Assembly (NCBI GenBank): GCA_022606425.2
Contig: JAHDVF020001251.1
Coordinates: forward strand, 1,288,501 to 1,352,500
DNA from: Lepidostoma basale
Taxonomy: Eukaryota; Arthropoda; Insecta; Trichoptera; Lepidostomatidae
DNA: 64,000 nt
Direction of reading: 5' to 3'
Shown: piece after piece, positions 30,935 to 41,249 of the stretch
Position numbering within the stretch: the stretch's first letter is position 1
Layout: every line of letters begins with the position of its first letter
The notes under the pieces: model-generated
What the model was told of the DNA's origin: nothing
The model's input: only the letters and a program-made list of their open reading frames with translations
Database searches by the model: none
Translations under genes and position numbers: made by a program

Positions 30935-31283
30935 GAATGTCGTCAAAAAAGAGTATGAAAATGTTTCGAATACAAGAGAGTGAGGGAGGAATACTTCGAT
31001 TCTCTACAAAAAAAATCTAAATGAACGCAATGCGCATGCCCTAGAACGTTTCTGGATTATTTTGAAATTCTTTTCGATTATTGTTGTAATACAGTAGTGT
31101 AGAAATCGATGTAAAGGGTATTATAGCTATCATAGTGATTCTCGTGTCATTACATGTACATTAAAAGTTAAAATTAATGTCGATCGTGTGCATTTCGAAT
31201 TACTTTCGCAGAGAATCGGAATTATTTCTCTCTCACTGTCTCATATTTAAAATAGTCGCATACTCTTTCGTTGACGATATCCG
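30935..31283. mobile_element. MITE-Q, inverted-repeat element
   Basis: Left end gtcgtcaaaaaagagtatg and right end catactctttcgttgacgat are inverted, and homology extends about 80 bp inward (gaattactt / aggaatact). No coding. A left-end half copy is at 32140-32310. Confidence 0.7.
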
Positions 31284-31695
31284 GTGATGCGCTTAATGTA
31301 AATTTTTCAGGAAAGTTATTATTATTTAAATTATTCCGCTTGCATTGTGTATCACCAACAACTGTGCGGCGCGAGGGATATTTTTCCCACTGTTTCATTT
31401 AAACTGTGGGAGATTTGTCGGGTAACTCAGCACCCTGAGGTAAGATTTTTCCCGGCGCGACCGCCCCCTTCGCGCGCGGAATTTGATTTCGGCGCAGAGT
31501 TGCGCCCCAATTTCGACTTTGGGCGAAGTTAGCGCGGCGCCCGCAACGGGGTAAACACATTAATTGTTTCAGGGGTTTAACGCCGAAACTTCTTTGTGAA
31601 CTTAATAATGTATAATTTTCTCAATTACCATTTTACAAGCATCATTTTCAAGCGTGTTTTTCGCCTAACCCTTCATCTGCCTTAGTTTCATTGGT
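31284..31695. other. GC-rich stretch, no recognised gene
   Basis: 31440-31550 is unusually GC-rich for this window (gcgcgcgg, ggcgcagag). An open frame covers it but shows no motif. Confidence 0.4.
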
Positions 31696-31731
31696 CTTAC
31701 GTATCAAAATTTATTCATATGAGCTTGTCGC

Positions 31732-31767
31732 GACAGCTGTTTCGCGAGCCTATATTGCCATCATCAG
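31732..31767 (-). ncRNA. Hammerhead motif, core intact, stem II decayed
   Basis: Minus strand: CTGATGA (31767-31761), GAAAC (31743-31739), palindrome ACAGCTGT, C at 31732. The stem II strands (ggcaat / ctcgc) no longer pair well. Stem I could pair gaca with tgtt across an internal loop. Confidence 0.5.
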
Positions 31768-31872
31768 GTGTAACACACAACATCCTGTTTAGTGAGTGAA
31801 AAAAATAGTTTTTTAATTTATAATTAAAGCACTCTTATTACGCATCAAAATTTATTGAAAGGAGTTTGTCCC

Positions 31873-31908
31873 GACAGCTGTTTCGCCAACCTATGTTGGC
31901 ATCATCAG
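31873..31908 (-). ncRNA. Hammerhead ribozyme motif, core and stem II intact
   Basis: Minus strand: CTGATGA (31908-31902), stem II GCCAAC/GTTGGC with loop ATAG, GAAA, palindromic ACAGCTGT, cleavage predicted after C at 31873. Stem I can pair GACA with TGTC beyond an asymmetric internal loop, the place where hammerheads make loop contacts. The short palindromic stem III suggests action as a dimer, as in Penelope-like hammerheads. Confidence 0.72.
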
Positions 31909-32002
31909 GTGTGACACGCATGTTGTTTCGTGGGTGAAAAATAAAATATTCATTTGAAGCACTTTTATAACGTATCACAATTTATTCATATGAATTTGTC
32001 GC

Positions 32003-32038
32003 GACAGCTGTTTCGCCTGCATATATTGACATCATCGG
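32003..32038 (-). ncRNA. Hammerhead motif, one core change
   Basis: Minus strand: CCGATGA (U4 to C), weakened stem II, GAAAC and AGCTGTC intact. Probably inactive. Confidence 0.5.
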
Positions 32039-32139
32039 TTGATTTCACACAACATGTTGCTTTTAACACCCGATAATGCCAACATAGGAAGGCAAAACAG
32101 CTGTCGCGATAAACTCACTATAATATAAATAGACAAAAA

Positions 32140-32310
32140 CCCGACTGTCGTCAAAAAAGAGTAGGTACGAGAATATTTTGAATAGAGAGATAGCGAGAGA
32201 GGAATACTTTAATTATTTTCGAAAGTATGTCGAAATGCACGCGAAGCGCATGCCCGAGAACGTTTCTGGATTATTTCTAATTTTGTTCTGATTATTATTG
32301 TATGACATTA
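32140..32310 (+). mobile_element. MITE-Q left-end half copy
   Basis: gtcgtcaaaaaagagtagg, gcgcatgcccgagaacgttt and attgtatgaca match 30940-31100. Confidence 0.7.
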
Positions 32311-32384
32311 GCGTAGAAAACAAAAGGAGAACAATTTGATGTGTTCAATTGTGAGATTTGCTAGTGTGTGAAAAACAACAACGC

Positions 32385-32512
32385 GTGCGACGTGCGTGCA
32401 TGATACGATGTATGAATGTTGAAGAAGCGTGAAAAGTATTTCAGGATATAAAAGTGTGGCAGATATCATTTCTGCCTCTCCCTTCGGAGAGACGGCGTGA
32501 TGGTTAGATAAT
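32385..32512 (+). mobile_element. LINE-A 3' fragment
   Basis: Encodes RACMIRCMNVEEA, then SAS-FGETA. Ends tggttaga. Confidence 0.8.
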
Positions 32513-32527
32513 TAGCTGTATAATAAT

Positions 32528-32790
32528 TAAATAAAACGATGTTTTTTGTAACTACGAATACTTCCACATTTGTCTTTATTTCGACAGCGACCGGTTTCGC
32601 CAGGCTCGCTGGCATCGACAGACTAGACCAGTCTGTCGATTCCAGCGAGCCTGGCGAAACCGGTCGCTGTCGAAATAAAGACAAAAGTGGAAGTAGTTAT
32701 AAAAAACATCGTTTTATTTAATTATCATTTAAAATCAACTTCCATCAAGAGATTCCAGTTAAATCATTGGATTTTCTTAAAAAAATAGTT
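32528..32790. repeat. Foldback D4
   Basis: Arms 32528-32626 and 32628-32721 inverted, almost no loop. Hammerhead-like core CTGTCGA, gccag.../ctggc, GAAACCGGTC on the plus strand with A6 changed. Flank aaaatcaacttccatcaaga to 32790 as in D1. Confidence 0.8.
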
Positions 32791-33478
32791 ATATATTTAA
32801 TCCTATTATAACCAGAAATCATTGAATTGATGAGAGGTCGTGATAGATTCCGACCCCGGAGACCCAGACTTGAAAATACAGAGAAAAAGTGGGTTTTTTT
32901 TTATAGAGGATTCAAATTATTTAACGATCTTTCGTCGAAAATGCTTTAAATATGTTGTAAGTACCGATGTCTAAGGTTTTTGTTGTTTTTTTCATTTGTG
33001 TTTTTATATTATTAATTGTTTATAAAATTTGTTTTATAAGTTGTAAAATGTTTATGTATTTTTTTATAACTTTATTAAACAAATAAATAATAAATTAATA
33101 ATAATAAAATAGTGTAAGCGCAAATTATTACTATTGGTACGAGTTAACTAATCGTTTGTAGGGTTTAGAGTTTATTAATTCATTCCGTTTAAGCTCGGCG
33201 GTTCGATGCAGCTCCAAGATCAACTTTAACCGCCAGATAAGAGCGGAGAATTCCCGTAGTCTTGCACGGTGGATTGAGGTTTAAGTTAAGTTGAACAACT
33301 TGAAAACAATGCTTGCGGTTGTGAGATCATTCATGAGATTGCTAGTCGGATTGCGAGTTGGATTGTGAGTTGGATTGCAGTTGAATAAACTGTTTTACTT
33401 GTTACTCTGTTACAACGCCAATTCGCTAAAGGATTCATTGAAACCAGAAAGCTTCTGTCTGATGTCATTATTAATTAT
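32791..33478. other. Possible LINE 3' end, otherwise unassigned
   Basis: 32840-32960 translates to fragments like RFRPRRPRLEN and GFKLFNDLSSKM, the style of a LINE C-terminus, followed by an AT-rich stretch ending in aataataat. Weak. Confidence 0.35.
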
Positions 33479-33795
33479 AACACTAACTAACTAACTAACT
33501 AACCATCACGCAATGGACTGACACACTTTTCTTTTCTGACATATTTCTCTCGCTTCCATACCATCTTAATGTTCCTTTCATTATTTTGTTCATAACACCA
33601 TCATTCGCACCGCATTCACTTATTATATTTTCATTCGACACTCTATCATACACAGAGTATCCACACATTCGTCTAAGATATCTCATTTCTACTGCATTTA
33701 TTCTACTTTCATCCTTCTTTTGCCAGTTGCTGCTGCTTCGCTTCCATACATAAGGGACGGTAGTAGAACACCATTGTGCACTGCCATTTCAAAAA
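33479..33795 (-). mobile_element. LINE-A fragment with internal deletion
   Basis: TTAG tail, truncated terminal block, then a jump to the MKGTLRW, SECGANDGVMNKIM and RYLRRMCGYSVYDRVSNENI region and on to LMYGSE. The GRPRKTW-RACMTRC part is missing. Confidence 0.85.
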
Positions 33796-34030
33796 CGTTT
33801 ATCTTAACTACATAAAATAGAGCTACAGCGCCCTTGAGATGATTATTATTATTATTTTGATAACTTATATTTTAAGTACGTCGTTTTGTAAAATCAATTA
33901 CTCCAAGGGCGCACTAGGAAATGAATGACCGAACAGTGCAAGTCTTTAGAAGTTTCTTAAATTTAGATTAATTCATAAAAATGGCGCTCTATAAATCATC
34001 CAATTTATTATTATTATTATTATTAGTATT
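33796..34030 (+). mobile_element. LINE-L tails (composite part)
   Basis: Two gcgccc blocks, cacctgcactg-like middle and final aatggcgctctataaatc plus (ATT)n. Inverted counterpart of 5606-5845. Confidence 0.75.
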
Positions 34031-34176
34031 AACAACAACTCATCACGCCGTTTCCCCGAAAGAGTAGGCAAAAAGAATGCCACACTACTCTATCCTGACA
34101 CACCTCTATAGATTCGTACACATTCATACAGCGAATCATACAGGCACGTCGATTCTTTCAACTTCTTTAAAAAAAC
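34031..34176 (-). mobile_element. LINE-A 3' fragment (composite part)
   Basis: Same truncated LINE-A piece as 5456-5605 in reverse, with aacaacaac-type tail. Confidence 0.8.
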
Positions 34177-34362
34177 ATTTTTTTCCTTGTATACAACAGG
34201 TCGTTTGAACCCAATTACATTGATTAAATTGATTATCATAAAATGTGATAAGTAGCCAATCTATCGCTATTTTATTGTCACGTGAATTCTACACCGGACC
34301 AACGACAGTGGCAATCACACTGCCATCCCCGGGAATCGAACCCGGAACCTTCGGTATGTTCT
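34177..34362 (-). mobile_element. SINE-1 copy (composite part)
   Basis: Body and T arm as in 5236-5455, truncated within the anticodon arm (ccttcggtatgtt). Confidence 0.82.
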
Positions 34363-34439
34363 GAAGGAGGATAAATTTTTGGCGCATTTGGCTACTGGGT
34401 GAGATTGAGTTGTAATTTGAGAGATTTTTTATTGTAGGG

Positions 34440-34770
34440 TTAGGATGCGAAGGGAGAATAATGAAAGGATCATTAAGATGGTTTGGACATATGGAAAGAA
34501 TGAATGAAGAAGGAATGGTAAAAAAAAAAATGTTTACGATGTAAATGGAACCATAAGTAGAGGAAAACGTGGCTCGATCATATAAATCAAATATTGAATG
34601 TCGGCCATATGGGGAGTCAGAGAAATCGACGCGCGTGCATGACACCATGTATGAATGTTGAGGATGCGAGAGAAATATGTCAGGAAAGAAAAGTGTGGCA
34701 GTCCATTCTTTCTACCTACCCCTTCGGGGAGACGGCGTGATGATTAGTTATTTAGTTAGTTAGTTAGTAA
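34440..34770 (+). mobile_element. LINE-A C-terminal fragment
   Basis: Encodes MKGSLRWFGHMERMNEEGMV, then after a frameshift and a small deletion RGKRGSIIx, RNRRACMTPCMNVEDAREI and the STYPFGETA end with TTAG tail. Confidence 0.87.
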
Positions 34771-35218
34771 GTTAGAAGATCTTTATTTCCGTAAATATTT
34801 CATAGGTTGCAACTTTTCTAAATTAATTCTTCGAAGAAGATAGCGTGTCTACTTAATTATATTTTAAGCGAGTTGTTATTGAAATATCTTCGACTTTGGA
34901 TGGTGTTTTGAATGTGATTTTAGTGTTTATTCAAAGAGCGCTTTCGTGAATCGCCCACAATCTTTGTCAACATAAATTTGTAAAGCTCTCAACTACAGTT
35001 GTGTCTCTGGAGAGAGGTTTTATTTTTGATTTTAGATTGAATTGCGCATTCCGGCTATCCCGAATTCCAGAATTGAAACGTCTCCCCCTCTTTTGTCTCT
35101 CGTCCCTATTCGCTTCCAGATTTAACAATGTCGCGCGAGATGGACTTGGAGGAATTAGATACACATTATTTAATCGCACGCTCTCTTGGTCTCATTTATT
35201 TAATTTTGTCTCAAGCAT
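34771..35218. other. No recognised feature
   Basis: Open frames on both strands at 34967-35222 lack motifs. Confidence 0.4.
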
Positions 35219-35560
35219 CTAACAATTACGCCTTTTCTCCGGAGCCGCCACACTGTTCTAACCTGACATAACTCTCGCGCCTATTCTGCATTTACACATC
35301 GTAACACGCACTCTCGTCGATTGTTTCTACTTCGAACATGACCGCCTTTCAGTAATTGATTAATTTGGTCATGCTATGTCTTCCTTGGCCTTCCTTCCTC
35401 TACTTATGTTTCCATTCTTCATATATTTTTAACCATTCTTCCCTTATCCATTCGTTCCATATGTCTTAAACCATCTTAGTAACTCTTACTTAATTTTATT
35501 TAAGATGCAATCATGCGCCTTATATTCCTTTCTTACTTCATCATTAGATATTGTAATTTA
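35219..35560 (-). mobile_element. LINE-A fragment, diverged subfamily
   Basis: Reverse complement of the terminal block, GRPRK region, GHMERM and KECR-type segments. Decayed, with tail lost. Confidence 0.75.
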
Positions 35561-35616
35561 AATTATTTTATGAAACCACAAATATAAAATTATTATATTG
35601 TGTTTTAACTTGATTT

Positions 35617-35763
35617 GACCCAAATTTAAAAAAATATATAAAAATCATATATGAAGTTATCGCCATATTCGTAGGACCATGTTATGTGACCCCTATAATG
35701 CGGTGGCCATTATAATTTCTAATGGCGATAACTTCATGTATCCTTTTTTTGCAAATTTGGGTC
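35617..35763. repeat. Inverted-repeat element (MITE-like)
   Basis: gacccaaattt ... atgaagttatcgccat at 35617-35666 is inverted at 35722-35763, with a loop of about 55 nt. Confidence 0.8.
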
Positions 35764-36489
35764 AATTTAATATAGTTTGTTTTATAAAATAAATTTATTA
35801 CTGACAATTTTTTTATTGAAAATACTTGTTTTTTCATACCTCAGACGGCCCCTACCCCTTAAGAGGTTTACAGCGAAGGAAGGGATGCACATAATTTATT
35901 GAAACTTTGGATATACGTTAGAGACCTCAATCAACCACTCATAATTTCATAACAATGAAATTTTTATTTGAAACTTTGAGAGCGCATTTTTTTAATATTT
36001 TTTCTTGGGAATAAATAAAAATCATTTGTTTAGTAAACCTATTTCCCCTCTGAGGTGTATTAAAAACAAATTAACATGTAATTTAAGCATCTAATATAAA
36101 AGTTATTTTGTTTTCTTTTTAATCTCATTACGTAATATGATAACTCGTGTACTTTGAATATTTTTTTCTTATTGTAAGCGCTGTTTATATAATCTTTTAT
36201 GATAATATTATTTTTATGTATTATGTATGCTCATTCTTGCTAGTTTCCCAAGCAAATTGTGAGTTCATTAAAATGCAATCTTAACTTGAATTCAACAAAA
36301 GGCACTCTATTCTGATTTGTTTAAGTGACATGTGAAACAAAAATACTGCATTGAATTACCAACAATGGATAATACTTCGTAAACATATTTATTTTTCATT
36401 GTTTTTTTTTTTAGTTAGATTTCGATGTGCAAATATATGTAGAAATGAGAAAATCCGAAAATATTTTCTAAGTATTTACTATGTTTATA
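35764..36489. other. No recognised feature
   Basis: AT-rich; no motif seen. Confidence 0.4.
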
Positions 36490-37160
36490 ACTAACTAACC
36501 ATAACGCCGTTTCCCCGAATGGGTAGGCAGAGAGAATGATTTGCCACATTGTTCTACCCTGACAACTCTCGCGCCTCTTCTACATTCACACATCGTGACA
36601 TGCACGCTCGTTGATTGTTCCTACTTCGAACATGGCCGCCTTTCAGTAATTGATTAATTTGGTCTTGCCATTCAGTAATTGATTAATGGAGTACGGAGTC
36701 GAGGTATACCGAGGAAAAAATGGCACGACCAAATCAATAAAATTTTAAAAGTTGGTCATGTTAGAAGCCGGAATAATCGACGTGCGTGTATGACTCGCTG
36801 TATGAATTTGGAGGAAGCTAGAGAGGTATGTCAGGATAGAGTAGTGTGGCGGTCCATTCTCTCTGCCTACCCCTGCGGAGAAACGGCGTGATGGTTTGTT
36901 GTTGTTGTTGGTCTTGCCATGTCTTCCTTGGCCTTCCTCGACTTATATTTCCATTCACACTACTTGTATATATCTTTTTAACCATTCTTCCCTCATCCAT
37001 TCGTTTCATATGTCCAAACCATCGTAGTGATCCTTTCTAAATTTTATTTATCACACATTCATCCGTTTAACATTCCTTATCATACATTATTTTTCGCACA
37101 TTCTTCTTAGTTACCTCATTTTTACGGCATTTATCCTACTTTCATCCTTCTTCTGCCATG
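36490..37160 (-). mobile_element. LINE-A copy A23, split by a younger LINE-A
   Basis: Left part 36490-36671, right part 36908-37160, both minus strand and continuous when the insert is removed. It runs from the SAYP end through GRPRKTWQDQ, MKRMDEGRMVKKIYTSSVNG to the NAVKMR region. Confidence 0.88.
36672..36907 (+). mobile_element. LINE-A copy A24 inserted in A23
   Basis: Flanked by a perfect 13-bp duplication TTGGTCTTGCCAT (36659-36671, 36908-36920). Encodes GVRSRGIPRKKWHDQINKIL, RNNRRACMTRCMNLEEAREV and SAYPCGETA. Ends in (TTG)n rather than TTAG. Its first 16 bp (tcagtaattgattaat) copy adjoining target sequence. Confidence 0.93.
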
Positions 37161-37315
37161 TTCGAAGAAGGAACAGTCGACGAGCGTGCATGTCACAATG
37201 TGTAAATGTAGAAGAGGCGCGAGAGTTTGTCAATAATGAACAATGTGGCGATCCATCCTCTCTGCCTAACCCTCCGGGGAAACGGCGTGATGGTTAGTTA
37301 GTTGTTAGTTAACAT
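37161..37315 (+). mobile_element. LINE-A 3' fragment
   Basis: RNSRRACMSQCVNVEEARE and SA-PSGETA coding. TTAG tail. Confidence 0.82.
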
Positions 37316-37570
37316 CGATTGGAGAAGCTTACGAGTACACAGACACTCCTTCCATTAGCAATTTGTCCCGCTGTATAAAATGCCCCAAAGCCCACATTAT
37401 TAACACAACCTCAATATAATGATAACTCGTATATAATTTTATGGTAGGCAGCCAGTAATGCGGCATATTCCGCATGTTAGGCTGTGATAATCCGCGATGG
37501 GATAATGGGGTAATATAATATAACACCTGTAGTCGACGCGCCACCGTCGCGGGTTCACGCCGTTCAAGAT

Positions 37571-37632
37571 AGATAACTAACTAACTTACCATCACGCCAT
37601 TTCTCCGAAGAATAAGGCAGAGAGAATGATCC
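37571..37632 (-). mobile_element. LINE-A 3' scrap
   Basis: Tail and terminal block, cut by LINE-L at 37632. Confidence 0.75.
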
Positions 37633-38110
37633 ACCCCACTACAAGCAAAACTCATTAAAGTCATTCCAAAAAAGTCCCATATAACACAACATCTCAAAGA
37701 ACTTCACTGGCTTAAGAGTCCAGAAAGAATCCAGTATAAACTCTGCTGGACAGTCTTCAAAGCGCTACATGGAATGGCTCCAAATTATACACCCGAACTC
37801 TGTATAACGGACAGCCTAAATACAAGGAAACTCACACTTCGCCCGGCGAACTCCTCGGCAATAGGAAGATTAGTTGAGCCAAAGCGTTGTCCTAGTACAA
37901 ATTTCGGGGATCGAGCGTTTCCGGTGGCTCGTCTATCAGCTCGGAACAATCTCCCTTCACACCTCAGATGCATAAATGATCCGACAGACTCCAGATCTAA
38001 GCTGAAAATCCATCTTTTTCATATTTCATACCCAATTTAAAACTAGTTAGCTAGATCTTTTATTATAATTTATGGGAATGATAGTTTATTGTCTTTTGAA
38101 CAATGATGTC
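37633..38110 (+). mobile_element. CR1/L2-like LINE-L C-terminal fragment
   Basis: Continuous coding of about 135 residues: LHWLKSPERIQYKLCWTVFK, ALHGMAPNYTPELCI, FGDRAFPVARLSARNNLPSH, LKIHLFHISYPI and stop. The LHWL...YK...LHG...P and GDRAF motifs are typical of CR1/L2-type polyprotein ends. 5'-truncated, so not functional. Confidence 0.87.
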
Positions 38111-38159
38111 AAACTCCTTATTAAATCATTAATACGACTGAAAACTTCTGATATGACTT

Positions 38160-38285
38160 AAATATGAAACATGTCGGTCCCGTATATTATAATAAAACTT
38201 CTAGAAAACGGACGTTTTCGTTCGTATTAATTATACAATAGATATTTAGTACGAATGAAAACGTCTGTTTTATAGAAGTTTCAGT
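38160..38285. repeat. Foldback with PLE-type scrap
   Basis: Arms of about 33 bp (aaaacttctagaaaacggac / gtctgttttatagaagttt) at 38194-38226 and 38249-38281. atgaaacatgtcggtc just upstream resembles a decayed hammerhead 3' part. Confidence 0.7.
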
Positions 38286-38649
38286 ATATTATATTTTATG
38301 GTAATGATGTATTTTTCCTTCCATATTATCAAATGATTGCACGAGGCAGAAGCTATTGTTTTTTTTATGTTATTCTTATTTGTTTTTTTATTTCGCTTGT
38401 TGCAGGTAAGATTTTTCGTCTTTTCGATCAAATCTTGTTATATCTTCCGGCATTCTCACCTACTGGTAAGTATTATATATCTATATTTATTTTCTCCTAA
38501 TGGGAAGACAGAGAGAAACAATCGCAGAACAATTCTATCATGGCATATTTATCTAGCTTCCTCAGCATGTATCATATTCATTACTTTACATTCTCCTTTC
38601 ACATCTTAATCGTCTTCTCTTCTTCTTTCTTTTTGTCCCCGATAGATAT
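38286..38649. other. No recognised feature
   Basis: Open frame at 38337-38609 without recognisable motif. Confidence 0.4.
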
Positions 38650-38968
38650 CTCCGACAGCGACAGCACAGATTGTTTTACCTACCGGGCACCAGAACCAAT
38701 TTGCCTCTGGTGACACCGGTGGGAAGAGCAATTAGTCTTCTGAACGCGGTCTTCTCGGAGATCGACGTCTTTCATGTTAGTGAAAGTACGTTCAGAAGGC
38801 AAATACTCTTAATTCTGGAGAGTATCCTGTCTTCCTAATGTTGAACCATCTCTTATGCGTTTCTGGTAGTATACTATACATAATATATTATTTTACCTGT
38901 TCTCAATAGATGCCTTAAAAATACATTTTGTAAAGTCTGTTGATGAAATAAACGGATTTGATTTGACA
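38650..38968 (+). mobile_element. LINE-C 3' end fragment
   Basis: PVGRAISLLNAVFSEIDVFH-type coding, UTR and ggatttgatttga tail. Confidence 0.82.
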
Positions 38969-39012
38969 TAAAGGTTCGTAAAATCTCGAAATTTTGACAT
39001 TTGATATATTAT

Positions 39013-39062
39013 TGTAACACCTGATGATGTCAACATAGGTTGACGAAACAGCTGTCGCGTAA
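39013..39062 (+). ncRNA. Hammerhead ribozyme motif, core and stem II intact
   Basis: CTGATGA at 39021-39027, stem II GTCAAC/GTTGAC with loop ATAG, GAAA at 39045-39048, palindrome ACAGCTGT, cleavage predicted after C39056. Only the first stem I pair (G-C) is clear, so stem I may have decayed. Stand-alone copy with short PLE-type flanks. Confidence 0.68.
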
Positions 39063-39075
39063 AATAAAAATGCAA

Positions 39076-39689
39076 TTGTGATACATAAATTATAGTTTTT
39101 TAACTTAACAGTTTATAAAAAAAGAACTATAAAACCGGTAAAGCAATCGCGTTTTCATTCGTTTTAATTATTTAATATGGAGTTATACTCGTACATCTTT
39201 ATTTAATAAAAAATAAATAAATACGTGTATATTACATGGTTTGGCTGCTTTCGGCATAACTCCACACAATTACGATTGACTTCAATGAACCAACGATTGC
39301 AACTCATTCGACCTCCATACGGGCAGTTTGTCAGTACGCTCGTCTCTGATTTATGCATCTGATCTTGTATGTACATTCTTTGGACAAGTCGTGTCTCCTC
39401 GGCGGATGAGTGATTGGCCGTGATTGATCCGATGGTCCGATGCTTTTATTATTGCTTGTTACATTGTTGAAGTATTCATCTACTGTTATGCACGCGCTTA
39501 TTGTCGGTAACAGCTAGAGAAGACGAATTTTCGATGCTGGGAAAATAACCATTATTAGACAGGTGAATACGCCGTAAGTAAATTAAAAAAAACAATCGAA
39601 CAATGAGTATTTTTTAACTTACATAACACCAACATTCCCGAAAGAAGCCCTTCATTTGTGACATAAATATTATACTCTCTTATAATATT
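39076..39689. other. No recognised feature
   Basis: No motif or repeat copy recognised, apart from a cgttttcattcgttttaatta scrap near 39160 shared with 38215. Confidence 0.4.
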
Positions 39690-39896
39690 ATAGTGAATGG
39701 TGCAATTAAAGTTGTCATCAAAAACCTATTCAAATACTCGTAGCTAAAATGGCAGTGCAAAATGGCGTTCTTCTACAGACCCTTATGTATGGAAGCGAGG
39801 CATGGAACTAGCATAATAAGGATAAAAGTAGAATAAATGCAGTAGAAATGAGATCTCTTAGACGAATGTGTGGAAACTCTGTGATGTAAATATTAT
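39690..39896 (+). mobile_element. LINE-A internal fragment
   Basis: Corresponds to VNGAIKVVI, MAVQNGVLLQTLMYGSEAWN, INAVEMRSLRRMCGNSV. 3'-truncated. Confidence 0.85.
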
Positions 39897-39936
39897 CAAA
39901 ACTAACCATATACATAAAAAAAAAAAATTAACTAAA

Positions 39937-40318
39937 TAATTAACTAACTAACCATGCAATGGACCGCCACTCTGTTCTGTCCTGACAAATTTTTCTCGAT
40001 TCCTCTACATTCATACATCTTGTCATGCACGCACGTCGATTACTCCGAGTCCTCACGTGACCGACACTTAATATTTGATTGATTTGATCGTGCCACGTTT
40101 TCCTCGGCCTTCCTCTTTTCTAGCTACACGTCGTTTACATATACGTTCTTCACAATTCTGTCTTCACTCATGTGTCCAAACTTCTTCATGTGTCCAAACC
40201 ATCTTAATGATCCTTTCATTATTTTGTTCATAACACTTCCATTCGCACCGCATTTCCTTCTTATAGGTACTTGCATTTGACACTCTTATCATATACAGAT
40301 TTACCACACATTCGTTTG
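39937..40318 (-). mobile_element. LINE-A C-terminal fragment
   Basis: Minus strand: MCGKSVYDKSVKCK, GANGSVMNKIMKGSLRWFG, KRKAEENVARSNQS-type frames and RACMTRCMNVEESREKFVR. A 24-bp local duplication (catgtgtccaaac) occurs near 40170-40200. Confidence 0.85.
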
Positions 40319-41046
40319 TCTATATTATACAATTGATTGAATTTAAATTATTTCAACTTTTCATAAACTCAATGCGTTAAATTTTTATGCTATTATTTTT
40401 AAGTTTAATTTTATTGACATGGCAATGACATTTACCCCTCTCTCGTAATGAAGGTATAAAACCTTCGATGCATGTAGAGAAATATTTACTCAAACGTGGA
40501 AAAAATGATGTTTTAATTCATAAATATAAAAACATGTTGCACTTTGCGTTTGTAATTATTTTTAAGTTTTGTTTCCACTGTATACAATCAAAGTCTTTCA
40601 CAATTCGTCATTAATATTTATATCCCCGCTTCTCTTGTTTGTATTAATAATATAATTAGATCACAACGCCTCGTCTGAGATCATAAATCATTCGTGTGTT
40701 TGTTTTATTACCATTTGTCCCGTTCTCCATACATTATGAATGCATTAATTTAAATTCTTTAGGTTCACGAGTGAGAATATTTGATTGGTCCGTCATGGTG
40801 TTTCATTCGCGCCCATTCCGCGCATCGCCGACTCGACGCGAACTCCGCAACCTTGTATGATAAAGGTTAAATATGTAAAAAATTCAATTAAACACTTTTC
40901 ACTTAGTATAAACCACTTTATTAAGCATCAACCGGTTTAACTCTGTAGCGAGCTTCCTCAGGGCTATACACAAACTAATCTATAACTAAATACAGAGTTA
41001 CAAAGTAGAGTGGAGAGAGTTGTCCATCTTAGAAAAGGAAGAGTTT
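40319..41046. other. PLE-type scraps and an unassigned repeat
   Basis: 40438-40490: decayed aatgaaggtataaaaccttc / atgcatgta hammerhead relative. 40782-40872: about 90 bp (cgcgcatcgccgactcgacg) shared with 43208-43300. 40920-40985 (-): CTGAGGA, stem agctc/gagtt, then TAAACCGGTT, with G12 lost. Confidence 0.5.
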
Positions 41047-41249
41047 TTATGAGGCCTGTCCATTAAATACGCGAACTGCGTTGTACGGGTGGTTTTCAGT
41101 TAAAATTCGCGCAAGAGCACTGGCTACTTTATTGCCGGATGAGCCACTAAGTGAACCCGTAATCACCAAACTGTCGAAGTAAACGTACCGCTCGAACGGG
41201 GATTTTTTTTGTGGCGTGTGTTTATGCTCATAACAAAACATTCTTCTCT

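Larger units (their letters stand above)
31696..32120 (-). repeat. Tandem array of hammerhead-type repeats
   Basis: Three monomers on the minus strand, with the cgacagctg mark at 31731, 31872 and 32002 (steps of about 141 and 130 bp), each preceded by a tatcaaaatttattcatatg-like segment. A fourth, decayed core lies inverted at 32067-32108 (+). Confidence 0.85.

Noticed and set aside
31350..31550. GC-rich exon or CpG-island promoter
   Set aside because: No splice-bounded conserved coding sequence or recognised domain; base composition alone is not enough.
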